A stretch of DNA of 29,358 nt from JAWLCA01 sp050485905 (GTDB lineage Bacteria > Pseudomonadota > Alphaproteobacteria > Rhodobacterales > Rhodobacteraceae). Of this stretch, positions 6,938-15,449 are shown one piece after another. The position numbers and the translations under genes are program-made. Within the stretch, counting starts at the first letter, position 1; each line of letters begins with the position of its first letter. The notes beneath the pieces are model-generated. The model made no database searches. It was not told where the DNA came from and saw only the letters and a list, made by a program, of their open reading frames with translations. Location of the stretch: NCBI GenBank assembly GCA_050485905.1, contig JBJHCH010000033.1, positions 1 to 29,358 on the forward strand. Reading direction: 5' to 3'.

Positions 6938-8764
6938 ATGGCGCGTATTCCCCTGCTGCAACTTTCCGACATCCGCCTCGGCTTTGGCGGCAACCCGTTG
7001 CTCGACGGGGTGGATCTGGTCGTGCAGCCCGGTGACCGGGTGGCGCTGGTCGGGCGCAACGGGTCGGGCAAGTCCACGCTGATGAAGATCATGGCCGGGC
7101 TGGTGGAGGCTGACAGCGGCACCCGCACCCTGCCGCCCGGCAGCACGGTCGGCTACCTGGAACAGGATGCCGACATGGCGGGCCACGCGACGCTGGGCGA
7201 CTATGCCGAGGCCGGCCTGCCGCCGGGCGAGGGGTATCGCGTCGAACGCGCGGCCGAGGGGCTGAATTTCGACCCGGCGACGCCCGTTTCCGGCGCGTCG
7301 GGCGGGGAACGGCGGCGCGCGGCCATCGCGCGCGTGCTGGCGGCCGAGCCGGAACTGATGCTGCTGGACGAGCCCACGAACCACCTGGACATCACCGCAA
7401 TCCGCTGGCTGGAGGCGGAATTGTCCACCACCCGCCGCGCCTTTGTCCTGATTTCGCACGACCGCGCCTTCCTGCGCCGGCTGACCCGCGCGACGCTGTG
7501 GGTGGATCGTGGCATCGTGCGGCGGCAGGAGCGCGGCTTCGAGCATTTCGAGAGTTGGCGCGACGAGGTCTGGCAGGCCGAGGATGAGGCGCGGCACAAG
7601 CTGGAGCGCAAGATCAAGGCCGAGGGGCGCTGGGCGGTCGAAGGCATCAGCGCGCGCAGGAAGCGCAATCAGGGTCGCGTGCGTGCACTGGCCGACCTGC
7701 GCGCCGAACGCGCCGCCATGATCCGGAGGCAGGGCGGCGCGGCGCTGGCGCTGGATGCCGGATCAACCTCGGGCAAGAAGGTGATCGAGGCCAAGGGTGT
7801 CAGCAAGAGCTATGGCGACCGGACGATCCTGCGCGACTTTTCCCTGCGCGTGCTGCGCGGCGACCGGGTGGCCATCGTCGGGCCGAACGGGGCCGGCAAG
7901 ACCACGCTGCTGCGCCTGCTGACCGGGCAGGAGGCGCCCGATTCCGGCACGGTCGATCTGGGCACGACGCTGGACATCGCAGTGTTCGACCAGACCCGCG
8001 CGCAGCTCGACCCCGAGGCAAGCCTGTGGGAAAGCCTGACCGGCGATCCGCTGCTGGGCATTTCCGGCCGGGCCGATCAGGTGATGGTGCGCGGCCAGCC
8101 GCGCCATGTGGTGGGCTATCTCAAGGATTTCCTGTTCGACGAATCGCAGGCCCGCGCCCCGGTGCGGGCCCTGTCGGGCGGCGAACGGGCGCGGCTGCTG
8201 CTGGCCAAGATCATGGCACGTACGTCAAACCTGCTGGTGCTGGACGAGCCGACGAACGATCTGGACGTCGAGACGCTGGACCTGCTGCAGGATGCGCTGG
8301 CCGAGTATTCCGGCACCGTCCTGCTGGTCAGCCACGACCGCGATTTCATCGACCGCGTGGCGACGGTGACGCTGATCATGCAGGGCGCGGGCCGGCTGAC
8401 AGCCTATGCCGGCGGCTGGACCGACGCGCTGGCGCAGGGCGGCGAGTTGACCGCCCCGGATGCGCCCGCCGCACCGCAACCCTCAACCGCGAAACCCGCG
8501 GCGGCCACGCCCAGGGCCGCTGCGCCTGCGGGTCTGTCCTTCACCGAGCGCCACCGGCTGGGCGAGCTTCCTGCCCAGATCGCAAGGCTGGAGGCCGAGA
8601 TCGCCAAGCTTTCCGCCCTCCTGTCTGACCCGGATCTTTACGCACGGGAACCGGTGAAGGCGAAGAAAGCCACCGAGATGCTGGCCGACCGGCAGGCAAC
8701 GCTTTCGGCCGCCGAGGAGGAATGGCTGGCGCTGGAGGAAAAGGCCGAGGCGGCGGCGGGCTGA
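6938..8764 (+). CDS. uup: ABC-F family ATPase, Uup-like (608 aa)
   Basis: This is a soluble protein with two ABC ATPase domains and no membrane helices. Domain 1 has Walker A GRNGSGKS at 39-46, signature SGGER at 121-125 and Walker B LMLLDEP at 140-146 with switch His174. Domain 2 has Walker A GPNGAGKT at 315-322 followed by the signature LSGGERARLLL and the Walker B segment LLVLDEPTNDLD. The linker between them is rich in Lys/Arg/Glu, and the C-terminus (about 545-608) is a charged coiled coil after an Ala/Pro-rich stretch, the layout of Uup. Uup-type proteins act on ribosomes and influence precise excision of transposons. No clear ribosome-binding site precedes ATG 6938. It is transcribed away from the dehydrogenase gene. 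Confidence 0.9.
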   Translation: MARIPLLQLSDIRLGFGGNPLLDGVDLVVQPGDRVALVGRNGSGKSTLMKIMAGLVEADSGTRTLPPGSTVGYLEQDADMAGHATLGDYAEAGLPPGEGYRVERAAEGLNFDPATPVSGASGGERRRAAIARVLAAEPELMLLDEPTNHLDITAIRWLEAELSTTRRAFVLISHDRAFLRRLTRATLWVDRGIVRRQERGFEHFESWRDEVWQAEDEARHKLERKIKAEGRWAVEGISARRKRNQGRVRALADLRAERAAMIRRQGGAALALDAGSTSGKKVIEAKGVSKSYGDRTILRDFSLRVLRGDRVAIVGPNGAGKTTLLRLLTGQEAPDSGTVDLGTTLDIAVFDQTRAQLDPEASLWESLTGDPLLGISGRADQVMVRGQPRHVVGYLKDFLFDESQARAPVRALSGGERARLLLAKIMARTSNLLVLDEPTNDLDVETLDLLQDALAEYSGTVLLVSHDRDFIDRVATVTLIMQGAGRLTAYAGGWTDALAQGGELTAPDAPAAPQPSTAKPAAATPRAAAPAGLSFTERHRLGELPAQIARLEAEIAKLSALLSDPDLYAREPVKAKKATEMLADRQATLSAAEEEWLALEEKAEAAAG

Positions 8765-8848
8765 CGCCTGATCCGGTCACGCTTGGGTGAAGGGCAGGGC
8801 CGGGCGGTGCCGATCAGCGTATTCTTCCTGACACAGGGGGAGATACCG

Positions 8849-9517
8849 ATGAACCGCCGCGACGTCCTGCTCGGTCTGAGTGCCGCAACCGCGACCGCCG
8901 CCCTTCCGCTGCGCCCGGCAAATGCGTTGGGCGTCCAGCCCTTCGACCGCAGCTGGCAGGCACTCACCTTCCGCCGCATCCCGGCCACGCAATACGCGCT
9001 GGGCGGCGCGCGGCTGGGCATTCTGGCCGAGCAGAGTTCCTCAGTGATCTATCGCTCCGTTTCACCGTCCGCGCAGGGCGCCACGACCGCCCGCTGGTCG
9101 TGGTCGGTCTCCGAAAGCGTGCCGCCCACGGACCTGTCGCGCCGGGGCGGCGACGACCGCAACATCTCGGTCTATTTCGTAGTCATGGACGCAGCCTCGG
9201 CCGCGCGGCTGGCCCCCGACACCTCGCTGACGCGGCTGATGGCGAACCGCTCTGCCCGCATCCTGATCTATGTCTGGGGCGGCAGCCACGCGCCGGGCAG
9301 TATCGTTCCCAGCCCCTATACCCGCGGCCGCGGCGTCAGCGTGATCCGCCGCGCCGCCGGCACCGGCAGCCACACGGAATCGGTGGACCTGCAGGCTGAC
9401 CACGCCCGCGCCTTCGGGGCGCGCTACGAGGCGCTGGTGGGTCTGGCGGTGTCCTCCGACAGCGACGACACGCAAGGCGTCGTGCGGGCGGAACTCAGCA
9501 ACCTGGCGCTGGCCTAG
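8849..9517 (+). CDS. Exported DUF3047 family protein (222 aa)
   Basis: An exported protein of the DUF3047 family, whose function is unknown. The N-terminus MNRRDVLLGLSAATATAAL has a paired Arg and hydrophobic stretch, consistent with Tat or Sec export, with a likely cleavage near residue 27 (ANA/LG). The mature part is mostly beta-strand-like and contains WSWSVSESVPPTD, FVVMDAA and LIYVWGGSHAPGS, typical DUF3047 blocks. The ATG at 8849 is supported by GGGGGAG 7 bp upstream. It follows uup after 84 bp and its stop overlaps the stop of the aldolase gene on the other strand in a CTAG. Confidence 0.8.
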   Translation: MNRRDVLLGLSAATATAALPLRPANALGVQPFDRSWQALTFRRIPATQYALGGARLGILAEQSSSVIYRSVSPSAQGATTARWSWSVSESVPPTDLSRRGGDDRNISVYFVVMDAASAARLAPDTSLTRLMANRSARILIYVWGGSHAPGSIVPSPYTRGRGVSVIRRAAGTGSHTESVDLQADHARAFGARYEALVGLAVSSDSDDTQGVVRAELSNLALA

Positions 9518-11571
9518 CGCAGCGCCGCCTCGATATTGCCGCCGTCCACGGTCATCACATGGGCGGTGGTGCGTTCGGCCAGCGCCAGCGCGACGAAGGC
9601 CCCGGCCACATGGCGCGCCTCGACCTCCTGCCCCAGCAGGTTGCCGGCCATGTAGCGCGCCGCATCCACCCCGCGCGCCTTTGCCCGCTCCGCGATCATC
9701 GCATCCGTCAGCAGGCCCGATCGTATCCGGTCCGCATTGACCCCGTTGACCCGCACCCCCTCGGCCCCCAGTTCCAGCGCAAGCTGGCGGATCAGGAAGA
9801 GGCTCGCCGCCTTGGGCAGCCCGTAGGCGCCGAAGTTCCGCCCCGGATTGACCGCCTGTTTCGACGCGTTGATCAGGATCTGCGCCGCCCCGCGCCGGCC
9901 CAGCCCCGCCGCCTGCGCCCGGAACGCCGCGACGGCTGCCTGCGCGAATGCCTGATGGGCAAAGAAGTTCAGCTCGAAGCTTTCCCGCAGAACCTGATCC
10001 GGCAGCGTCGCCATCTCGCCACCCATCGCGGCCCCGGCATTGGCGATCAGGATATCCAGGCCGCCAAACCGCCGGATGCAGGCCGAAACCGCCCGCGCCG
10101 CCGCGCCGTCGGCCGTGATGTCCAGCGCCACCCCGCCGTGATCGCGCCCCAGCGCCTGCACCGCCCCGTCCAGCGCGCGCCCGTCGCGGTCCACCAGAAA
10201 CACCGTGGCCCCCTGCGCGGCGAATGCCCGCGCCGTGGCCTGCCCGATGGCCCCCGCGCCGCCGGTGATCAGCACCACCCGGCCCTGAAATGTGGGCGGC
10301 GTGCCCTTGCCCAGCTTGGCCTGTTCCAGCGACCAGTATTCGGCGTCGAACATGTCGGCATCAGGGATCGGGCGAAAGCCGCCCGCCGCCTCTCCCTCTG
10401 CCATCACCCGCGCCGACTGCTCGCCCAGATCACCGGCGATCCGCGCCGCCGCGGCAGTCGCGCCCACGCCGACGATCCCCGCCCCCTCCAGCCACACCAG
10501 CCCCGGCATCGGATGCAGCATCGTCTTGATCCCGCCGACGCGGGCGTTGTTGCGCCCGAAATAGGCGCGGTAGCGCTTGGCATAGGTCGAAACCTCGGCC
10601 CGCATCGCCTCCGGCCCCGCCTGTTGCACCGCGCGGGTGACGATCAGCGGATGGCCCTTGATGCGGATCACATGGTCGGGCGTCACCACGCCGCGGGTGG
10701 CCAGTTCCGCCAGATCCGGGCGCATCAGGAAAGCGCGCGCATCGTCACCGTCGCGGAGGTCCAGCACCGGCAGCGGCCCGTCACCGCGGCACGAGGCCAG
10801 CGCACCCCTCAGCGCGGGCAGTATCTCTGCCGCCTGCGCCACCGGCAGGGCGGCAGCGGGAACCAGTCTCGCCGGGCGGCGCTGGGCCAGCCAGTCCTCC
10901 ACCTCGTTCGTCTGCGCGATCAGCCGGTCATAGGACGCCTTCGCCGTCTCCCCCCAGGCGAAATGCCCGTGGTTGACCAGCAGCAGCCCCTCGGCCCCCG
11001 GATTGGCCTCAAACGCCTCGGCCGCCGCGCGGGCCAGGCCGAAGCCCGGCAGCACATAGGGCACCAGCGCCATCCGGTCGCCAAAGATCTCGCGCGTCGC
11101 CGCCGCCACCTCGGGCAGGTTCGCCAGCGCCAGGAACGGCGTGCCGTGGGTATGATCGACGTAGGTCTGCGGCAGCCAGGCATGCAGCAGCGTTTCCACC
11201 GACGGGTTGGGTGCCGCGCTGTCCATCAGGTTGGCGCGCTGCACGTTCACCATGTCCTCGTCCGACAGGCCGGGCAGGTCGCGCAGGCGGCGCAGCGGCG
11301 CCAGCCGCACGGCGGGCAGGCCCGCGGCCTCGATCACCTCCAGATCCCAGCCCGAGCCCTTGATGTGGATGACGTCGATCTCCTCGCCGAACACATCCCG
11401 CGCCCTGAGCTTGACCGAGGTGTTGCCGCCCCCGTGCATCACCAGATCCGGATCCTGCCCGATCAGACGAGAGGAATAGACCCTCAGCGCCAGTTCCCGC
11501 GCCGCCGGGTCATCCCCCGCCGCGTCCTGAAACCTCTGCGCCTCTGCCTCGTCCCAGCGGTTGCGGATCAT
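9514..11571 (-). CDS. Bifunctional class II aldolase / short-chain dehydrogenase (685 aa)
   Basis: This is a fusion of two enzymes. Residues 1-400 are a class II (zinc) aldolase like rhamnulose-1-phosphate aldolase: substrate loop GGGNTSVKL near 47-55, metal ligands His140 and His142 in DHTHGTP, and a further His in NHGHFAWG at 200-207. Residues 428-685 are a short-chain dehydrogenase with TGGAGAIG at 436-443, NAGAAMGG at 511-518, and the catalytic set Ser570, Tyr583, Lys587. Known relatives cleave rhamnulose 1-phosphate to DHAP and lactaldehyde and oxidise the aldehyde. Here it directly follows mtnA (57-bp gap, same strand), so a role in cleaving methylthioribulose or deoxyribulose 1-phosphate is also likely. 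ATG 11571 has AGGAAAGGG upstream. Confidence 0.9.
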   Translation of the reverse strand: MIRNRWDEAEAQRFQDAAGDDPAARELALRVYSSRLIGQDPDLVMHGGGNTSVKLRARDVFGEEIDVIHIKGSGWDLEVIEAAGLPAVRLAPLRRLRDLPGLSDEDMVNVQRANLMDSAAPNPSVETLLHAWLPQTYVDHTHGTPFLALANLPEVAAATREIFGDRMALVPYVLPGFGLARAAAEAFEANPGAEGLLLVNHGHFAWGETAKASYDRLIAQTNEVEDWLAQRRPARLVPAAALPVAQAAEILPALRGALASCRGDGPLPVLDLRDGDDARAFLMRPDLAELATRGVVTPDHVIRIKGHPLIVTRAVQQAGPEAMRAEVSTYAKRYRAYFGRNNARVGGIKTMLHPMPGLVWLEGAGIVGVGATAAAARIAGDLGEQSARVMAEGEAAGGFRPIPDADMFDAEYWSLEQAKLGKGTPPTFQGRVVLITGGAGAIGQATARAFAAQGATVFLVDRDGRALDGAVQALGRDHGGVALDITADGAAARAVSACIRRFGGLDILIANAGAAMGGEMATLPDQVLRESFELNFFAHQAFAQAAVAAFRAQAAGLGRRGAAQILINASKQAVNPGRNFGAYGLPKAASLFLIRQLALELGAEGVRVNGVNADRIRSGLLTDAMIAERAKARGVDAARYMAGNLLGQEVEARHVAGAFVALALAERTTAHVMTVDGGNIEAALR

Positions 11572-11628
11572 CCGGGCTGCCCTTTCCTGCGGTTGTGTCC
11601 GCGACCTAGCGCCGCCGGATGCATAGGG

Positions 11629-12729
11629 TCAACCGGCCGCCCGCGCCGCCAGATCGGGAAACAGCGCGGCCAGACCCGCCGCGCTCGCCTCGGCCACGCC
11701 GCGCTCGGTGATCAACCCGCTGACCAGTTCCGCCGGCGTCACGTCGAATGCCGGGTTCCGCGCCCCGGTCCCGTCGGGCGAGATCTGGACGCTGACCACC
11801 TTTCCGGCCTCGTCGCGGCCCTGCACATGGGTGATCTCCTCACCCCCGCGCTCCTCGATCGGGATCTCGCGCAACCCGTCCGCCACCCGCCAGTCGATGG
11901 TGGGCGACGGCAGGGCGACATAGAACGGCACGCCATTGGCTCGCGCCGCCAGCGCCTTCAGATAGGTGCCGATCTTGTTGCACACGTCGCCCCGCGCCGT
12001 CGTCCGGTCGGTGCCCACGATCACCAGATCGACCTCGCCATGCTGCATCAGGTGCCCGCCCGCATTGTCCACGATCAGGTCATGGCTGACGCCGTGGCTG
12101 TTCAATTCCCACGCGGTCAGTTGCGCGCCCTGGTTGCGGGGTCGCGTCTCGTCCACGAACACATGCACCGGCAGGCCCGCGTCATGGGCCTGATAGATCG
12201 GCGATGTCGCGGTGCCCCAGTCCACCGTGGCCAGCCAGCCGGCGTTGCAATGGGTCAGCACCCGCACCGGGCCGGATTTCCGCGCCGCGATGTCGCGGAT
12301 GAGCCGCAGCCCATGCTCGCCGATCCGGCGGTTGATCTCCACATCCTCGTCGCAGATCTCTGCCGCCAGTAGCGCCGCCGCACCCGCCCGCTTGTCTGCC
12401 GGCAGCGGGGCCAGCGCCGCGCGCATCCGGTCCAGCGCCCAGCGCAGGTTGATCGCCGTGGGGCGGGTGGCGTGCAGCACCTCCCATGTCTGGTTCAGGC
12501 TGTCGTCGGACGCATCGCGCGCCATCTGCAGCGCCATGCCCCAGGCCGCCGTCGCCCCGATCAGCGGTGCGCCCCGCACCCACATGTCGCGGATCGCGGT
12601 GGCGAACTCCGCCCGGCTCTCCAGCGGCACGATGCGCAACTCATGCGGCAGCCAGCGCTGGTCGATGATCCGCACGGTGCCATCGGCATCCTGCCAGATG
12701 GTGCGAAAGGGGGTGCCGTCGATCTTCAC
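11629..12729 (-). CDS. mtnA: S-methyl-5-thioribose-1-phosphate isomerase (366 aa)
   Basis: MtnA converts 5-methylthioribose 1-phosphate to 5-methylthioribulose 1-phosphate in methylthioadenosine salvage, and related 5-deoxyribose phosphates in some bacteria. Diagnostic features are RGAPLIGATAAWG at 52-64, catalytic Cys161 in THCNAGWLAT and Asp241 in VGTDRTTARGDVCNKIGTY, which correspond to the known Cys160/Asp240 pair. Length is normal. The start is a GTG (12727-12729) whose likely ribosome-binding site AGAGG lies inside the 3' arm of a hairpin. The aldolase-SDR gene follows in the same direction. No MTA phosphorylase, MTR kinase or downstream Met-salvage gene (mtnB, C, D) is in the window, which favours a shunt rather than the full methionine salvage cycle. 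Confidence 0.95.
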   Translation of the reverse strand: MKIDGTPFRTIWQDADGTVRIIDQRWLPHELRIVPLESRAEFATAIRDMWVRGAPLIGATAAWGMALQMARDASDDSLNQTWEVLHATRPTAINLRWALDRMRAALAPLPADKRAGAAALLAAEICDEDVEINRRIGEHGLRLIRDIAARKSGPVRVLTHCNAGWLATVDWGTATSPIYQAHDAGLPVHVFVDETRPRNQGAQLTAWELNSHGVSHDLIVDNAGGHLMQHGEVDLVIVGTDRTTARGDVCNKIGTYLKALAARANGVPFYVALPSPTIDWRVADGLREIPIEERGGEEITHVQGRDEAGKVVSVQISPDGTGARNPAFDVTPAELVSGLITERGVAEASAAGLAALFPDLAARAAG

Positions 12730-12736
12730 GGGGGGC

Positions 12737-12769
12737 CTCTGCCGTCAGGGTGTTCAACCGGGGGCAGAG
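12737..12769 (-). promoter_or_regulatory. mtnA: Hairpin covering the mtnA ribosome-binding site
   Basis: CTCTGCC at 12737-12743 pairs with GGCAGAG at 12763-12769 across a 19-nt loop. In the minus-strand mRNA the 3' arm contains the AGAGG that is the only plausible ribosome-binding site for the mtnA GTG start 7 nt further on. Closing the stem would hide the site. It does not match any SAM, SAH or SAM/SAH riboswitch pattern I can recall. Base pairing is seen in the sequence; a regulatory role is inference. Confidence 0.45.
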
Positions 12770-12965
12770 TCACCGGAAATGGCCCGGCTGTCAAACCGCC
12801 GGTCCGGGCTGGGTGTATGGGGTGGCCGGTGGACTGATCGGGGCAGAAGGGTGCGCCTGCCCTCGCTCTTTTCGCCGCCGGTCTGGTATCCCGTTTCGCG
12901 TTAATCAAGGTTGCGTGCAGGTAAACGAAAATTCTCAACACATTGAAAAGGCGGGATTTCCGATT

Positions 12966-12983
12966 TTGTGCACGCGTGCACAA
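12966..12983. promoter_or_regulatory. 18-bp perfect palindrome, operator-like
   Basis: TTGTGCACGCGTGCACAA is a perfect 18-bp dyad with no spacer. It lies 6 bp beyond the xerD stop codon and about 240 bp upstream of mtnA. There is no T-run after it on either strand, and a stem with no loop makes a poor terminator, so a protein-binding site is the better reading. The flanking 12895-12965 stretch is AT-rich (for example TTGAGAATTTTCG on the minus strand), so a minus-strand promoter for mtnA may lie here. Confidence 0.5.
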
Positions 12984-12989
12984 GCCTGC

Positions 12990-13913
12990 TCAGCGGCCCT
13001 TTGCCAGCGGATGATGCGTCTCCACCAGATCGCGCAGCCGGTCGTCCAGGACATGGGTATAGATCTCGGTCGTGGCCAGATCCGCATGCCCCAGCAGGGT
13101 CTGGATCACCCGCAAATCCGCCCCCCCCGCCAGCAGATGGGTGGCAAAGGCATGGCGCAGCGTATGGGGGCTGACCCGGCTGGGGTCGATCCCCGCCGCC
13201 ACCGCCAGTTCCTTGACCAGCCCGTGAAACCGGTGCCGCGTCAGATGCCCCGCCCGCCCCCTGGCCGGGAACAGGTGCTTGCTGGCCGGCGCCCCCGCTA
13301 CCCGCGCCGCATCCTCCTCGGCATCCCGATGGGCCAGCCAGACCGCCAGCGCCTGCCGCGCCGGGCTGGACAGCGGCACCATCCGCTCCTTGTCGCCCTT
13401 GCCCCGCACCAGGATCATCCGCGGATCACCCCGCGCCGCGGCCAGCGGCAGCCCGACCAACTCGCTGACCCTGAGGCCAGTGGCATAGAGCAGTTCCATC
13501 AGACAGGTCATCCGCAGCCGCTCCGCCCCGGTCCGGCCCTTCTCGCGCGCCGCCGTCAGCAGGCGGTCCACTTCTTCTACCGTCAGCGTGCCCGGAAGCT
13601 TCTTGTGCCGGCCCGGCCCGCGGATCTGGATCGCCGGATCGTCGGCGCGCCAGCCCTCGGCATGGGCAAAGCGGTACAGCTGCCGGATCGCAGACAACCG
13701 CCGCGCCCGGGTCGCCGTGGACAGCCCCTCGGCATCGCAGGCGATCAGATAGGCTTCGATCTGCTCGCGCGTGGCAGTCTCGAAGCCTGCCTTGCGCCGC
13801 CCCAGCCAGTCGCGGAAATCGATCAGGTCGCGCCCATAGGCCAGCAGCGTGTTCCGCGCCGCCCCCCGCTCCGCCGCCTGCGCGTCGAGAAAGGCCGAGA
13901 TCCAGTCGGCCAC
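12990..13913 (-). CDS. xerD: Tyrosine recombinase XerD (307 aa)
   Basis: This is a site-specific tyrosine recombinase that resolves chromosome dimers at dif together with XerC. The N-terminal SAM-like core-binding domain covers about residues 1-85, and the catalytic domain has all active residues: Arg148 (ATGLRVSEL), Lys172 (RGKGDKER), His250 and Arg253 (HTLRHAFATHLL), His276 (LLGHADLATTEIYTH) and the nucleophile Tyr285. Arg148 and Lys172 fall at the same numbers as in E. coli XerD, and the length is typical. The start is GTG at 13911-13913, 3 bp after the stop of the 510-aa gene, so the two are co-transcribed. Housekeeping XerD is preferred over a phage integrase because no mobile-element genes are nearby. 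Confidence 0.93.
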   Translation of the reverse strand: MADWISAFLDAQAAERGAARNTLLAYGRDLIDFRDWLGRRKAGFETATREQIEAYLIACDAEGLSTATRARRLSAIRQLYRFAHAEGWRADDPAIQIRGPGRHKKLPGTLTVEEVDRLLTAAREKGRTGAERLRMTCLMELLYATGLRVSELVGLPLAAARGDPRMILVRGKGDKERMVPLSSPARQALAVWLAHRDAEEDAARVAGAPASKHLFPARGRAGHLTRHRFHGLVKELAVAAGIDPSRVSPHTLRHAFATHLLAGGADLRVIQTLLGHADLATTEIYTHVLDDRLRDLVETHHPLAKGR

Positions 13914-13916
13914 CGC

Positions 13917-15449
13917 CTAGCCCCGCCGGTCGAGCAGCATCATCTGCAGCGCCGCCCGCCGGGCGATATCCTCCAGCCCCGCCAGCCGCAGCGTCGCCAG
14001 CCCGCTCTCCAGCGCCCGCAGATCGCCCAGGGTGCCAAGCCGCACCTCGTCTATGGCGATCAGCAGCGCCTCGCCCAACCGCTCGTCCGCGACAAGCGCC
14101 GCCGCTCCCTCGGGCAAGTCCGTCGCGGCAAAGGCCGCCGCGATTGCCGTCGCGCGCCCATCGGGTGGGGTCATTCCCGCCAGATCGCCCAGCGCCAGAG
14201 CGCGCAAGAACGCATCGGTCCGGTCCGTTGGATCATGCGCCGTCGCCACGCTTTCATAGTCGCCCGAAAGAAGCCCCAGCTGGAACGCGACCGCCGCAGC
14301 AGGTGCGGGCAGTTCCAGCCCGGCGAGCGCCGGGCCGTATAGTTCCGCGAGCGTGACCTCCAGATCCGCAGCCGCCATCGCCTGCCAGGCCCGTTCCGTC
14401 GCAACCGCGATCGCCTGTTTGTCGCCAACCTGCAGCGCATTCTCAAGCGTCTGGATCGCGCGCACCCGGTCCCAGACCCCGCCCGATGCCGATGCCGCGC
14501 CCTCGCTGTAAAGGCCGAGCAGACGATTGGCCGAAACCGCGCCCATCCGCGCCAACCGCTCTGCCGCCTCCAGCCGCGCTTTCCAACCGGTGTTGGATCG
14601 CAGATCGCCATGGGCAAAGGCGACCGGAAGCGAGGTCGTCGGAATCGGCTCGCCAATCGCCTCGAACATCCGCCAGATCAGCGGCGATGGCCGCGCGGGC
14701 TGGGGTAGTGGCGGCTCTTCCTCGAAAAGTTCGGGATCGAGGAAGCGCGACATCAGATCGGCCTCGGCCTCCGTCACATAGTCCAGCGCCTCGCCCGTGC
14801 GCAGGGCAAGTGCGGCGGCATTCCAGTCACCGCTGCGCGCAAGGCAGAAGATCCGCGCCGGAAAGGTCGGCGCGATCTCGGGCTGGTCGCGCATTGTCTC
14901 GCAGGCGCGGTCTTCCTCGCCCATCAGAAGCGCCACGTCAAAGATCCGGCGAAACAATTCCGGCGCCGTTGGCCCGGCCTGTTCCAGCAGCGCCATCGCG
15001 GGTTCTATCGCGCCAAGATCCAGCAGTTTGTCGATCCGCGCCAGAAACATCCGGCCGCGCCCTTCGGTTTCGAGCGGGGGATCAAGCTCTGCCTGCAGCA
15101 GGGTATAGAGCAACTCCTGAATGGCCGGTAGGGTATCGACCCGTTCGGCCCGGATCAGACGCGCCAGTTCCTCGGCCGAGGATCGACCCCACAGATCGCG
15201 CGGCAGCCCGGTCACCGATGTTGGCAGCAGCCCCGCCGCGTCCCAGCTTGGCCCGTCAATCGGCGTCGTGGTGATCACCTCTGGCAGGCCGACGGCGGCG
15301 GCGGAATCGTCGGGTTCGGCGGGCATTGCCGCAGGCACGGCGACACTGTCCGAGAGCCAGTCGATGGCCGAGAGTGGTGCCTCGGCGGCGGCAGGCCCCG
15401 CGGCCAGCGCGAGCCAGAGGATCAGCCCGCTTGTCGTGTCAGTCCGCAT
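13917..15449 (-). CDS. Exported alpha-helical protein, unknown function (510 aa)
   Basis: I do not recognise a named family. The first 22 residues (GLILWLALAAGPAAAEAP) form a signal peptide with likely cleavage at AAA/EA, so the protein is periplasmic or envelope-bound. The mature part is rich in Ala, Leu and acidic residues and is predicted to be mostly helical, with pairs such as LGAIEPAMALLEQAG, SGDWNAAALALRTG and LGLLSGDYESVATAHDP that look like degenerate TPR-type helix hairpins. The middle has a proline/acid linker (FEEEPPLPQPARPSP, about 243-257). It overlaps the 44-aa gene by 11 bp and ends 3 bp before xerD. A solenoid scaffold is the most I can infer. Confidence 0.8.
   Translation of the reverse strand: MRTDTTSGLILWLALAAGPAAAEAPLSAIDWLSDSVAVPAAMPAEPDDSAAAVGLPEVITTTPIDGPSWDAAGLLPTSVTGLPRDLWGRSSAEELARLIRAERVDTLPAIQELLYTLLQAELDPPLETEGRGRMFLARIDKLLDLGAIEPAMALLEQAGPTAPELFRRIFDVALLMGEEDRACETMRDQPEIAPTFPARIFCLARSGDWNAAALALRTGEALDYVTEAEADLMSRFLDPELFEEEPPLPQPARPSPLIWRMFEAIGEPIPTTSLPVAFAHGDLRSNTGWKARLEAAERLARMGAVSANRLLGLYSEGAASASGGVWDRVRAIQTLENALQVGDKQAIAVATERAWQAMAAADLEVTLAELYGPALAGLELPAPAAAVAFQLGLLSGDYESVATAHDPTDRTDAFLRALALGDLAGMTPPDGRATAIAAAFAATDLPEGAAALVADERLGEALLIAIDEVRLGTLGDLRALESGLATLRLAGLEDIARRAALQMMLLDRRG

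Noticed and set aside
9559..12372. Very long plus-strand open frame (937 codons) opposite the aldolase fusion and mtnA
   Set aside because: It is antisense to two well-supported enzymes; its His/Arg/Pro/Gln-rich composition is typical of a frame opened by high GC at third positions of the real genes.
12990..13913. Phage or island integrase with an attachment site (using the nearby 18-bp palindrome)
   Set aside because: The protein matches housekeeping XerD in length and catalytic positions, there is no tRNA gene, no flanking direct repeat and no cargo.
12750..14342. Plus-strand open frame of 530 codons across the xerD region
   Set aside because: It lies opposite xerD, whose full catalytic set is present, and is rich in Arg/Pro/Gln like other shadow frames.
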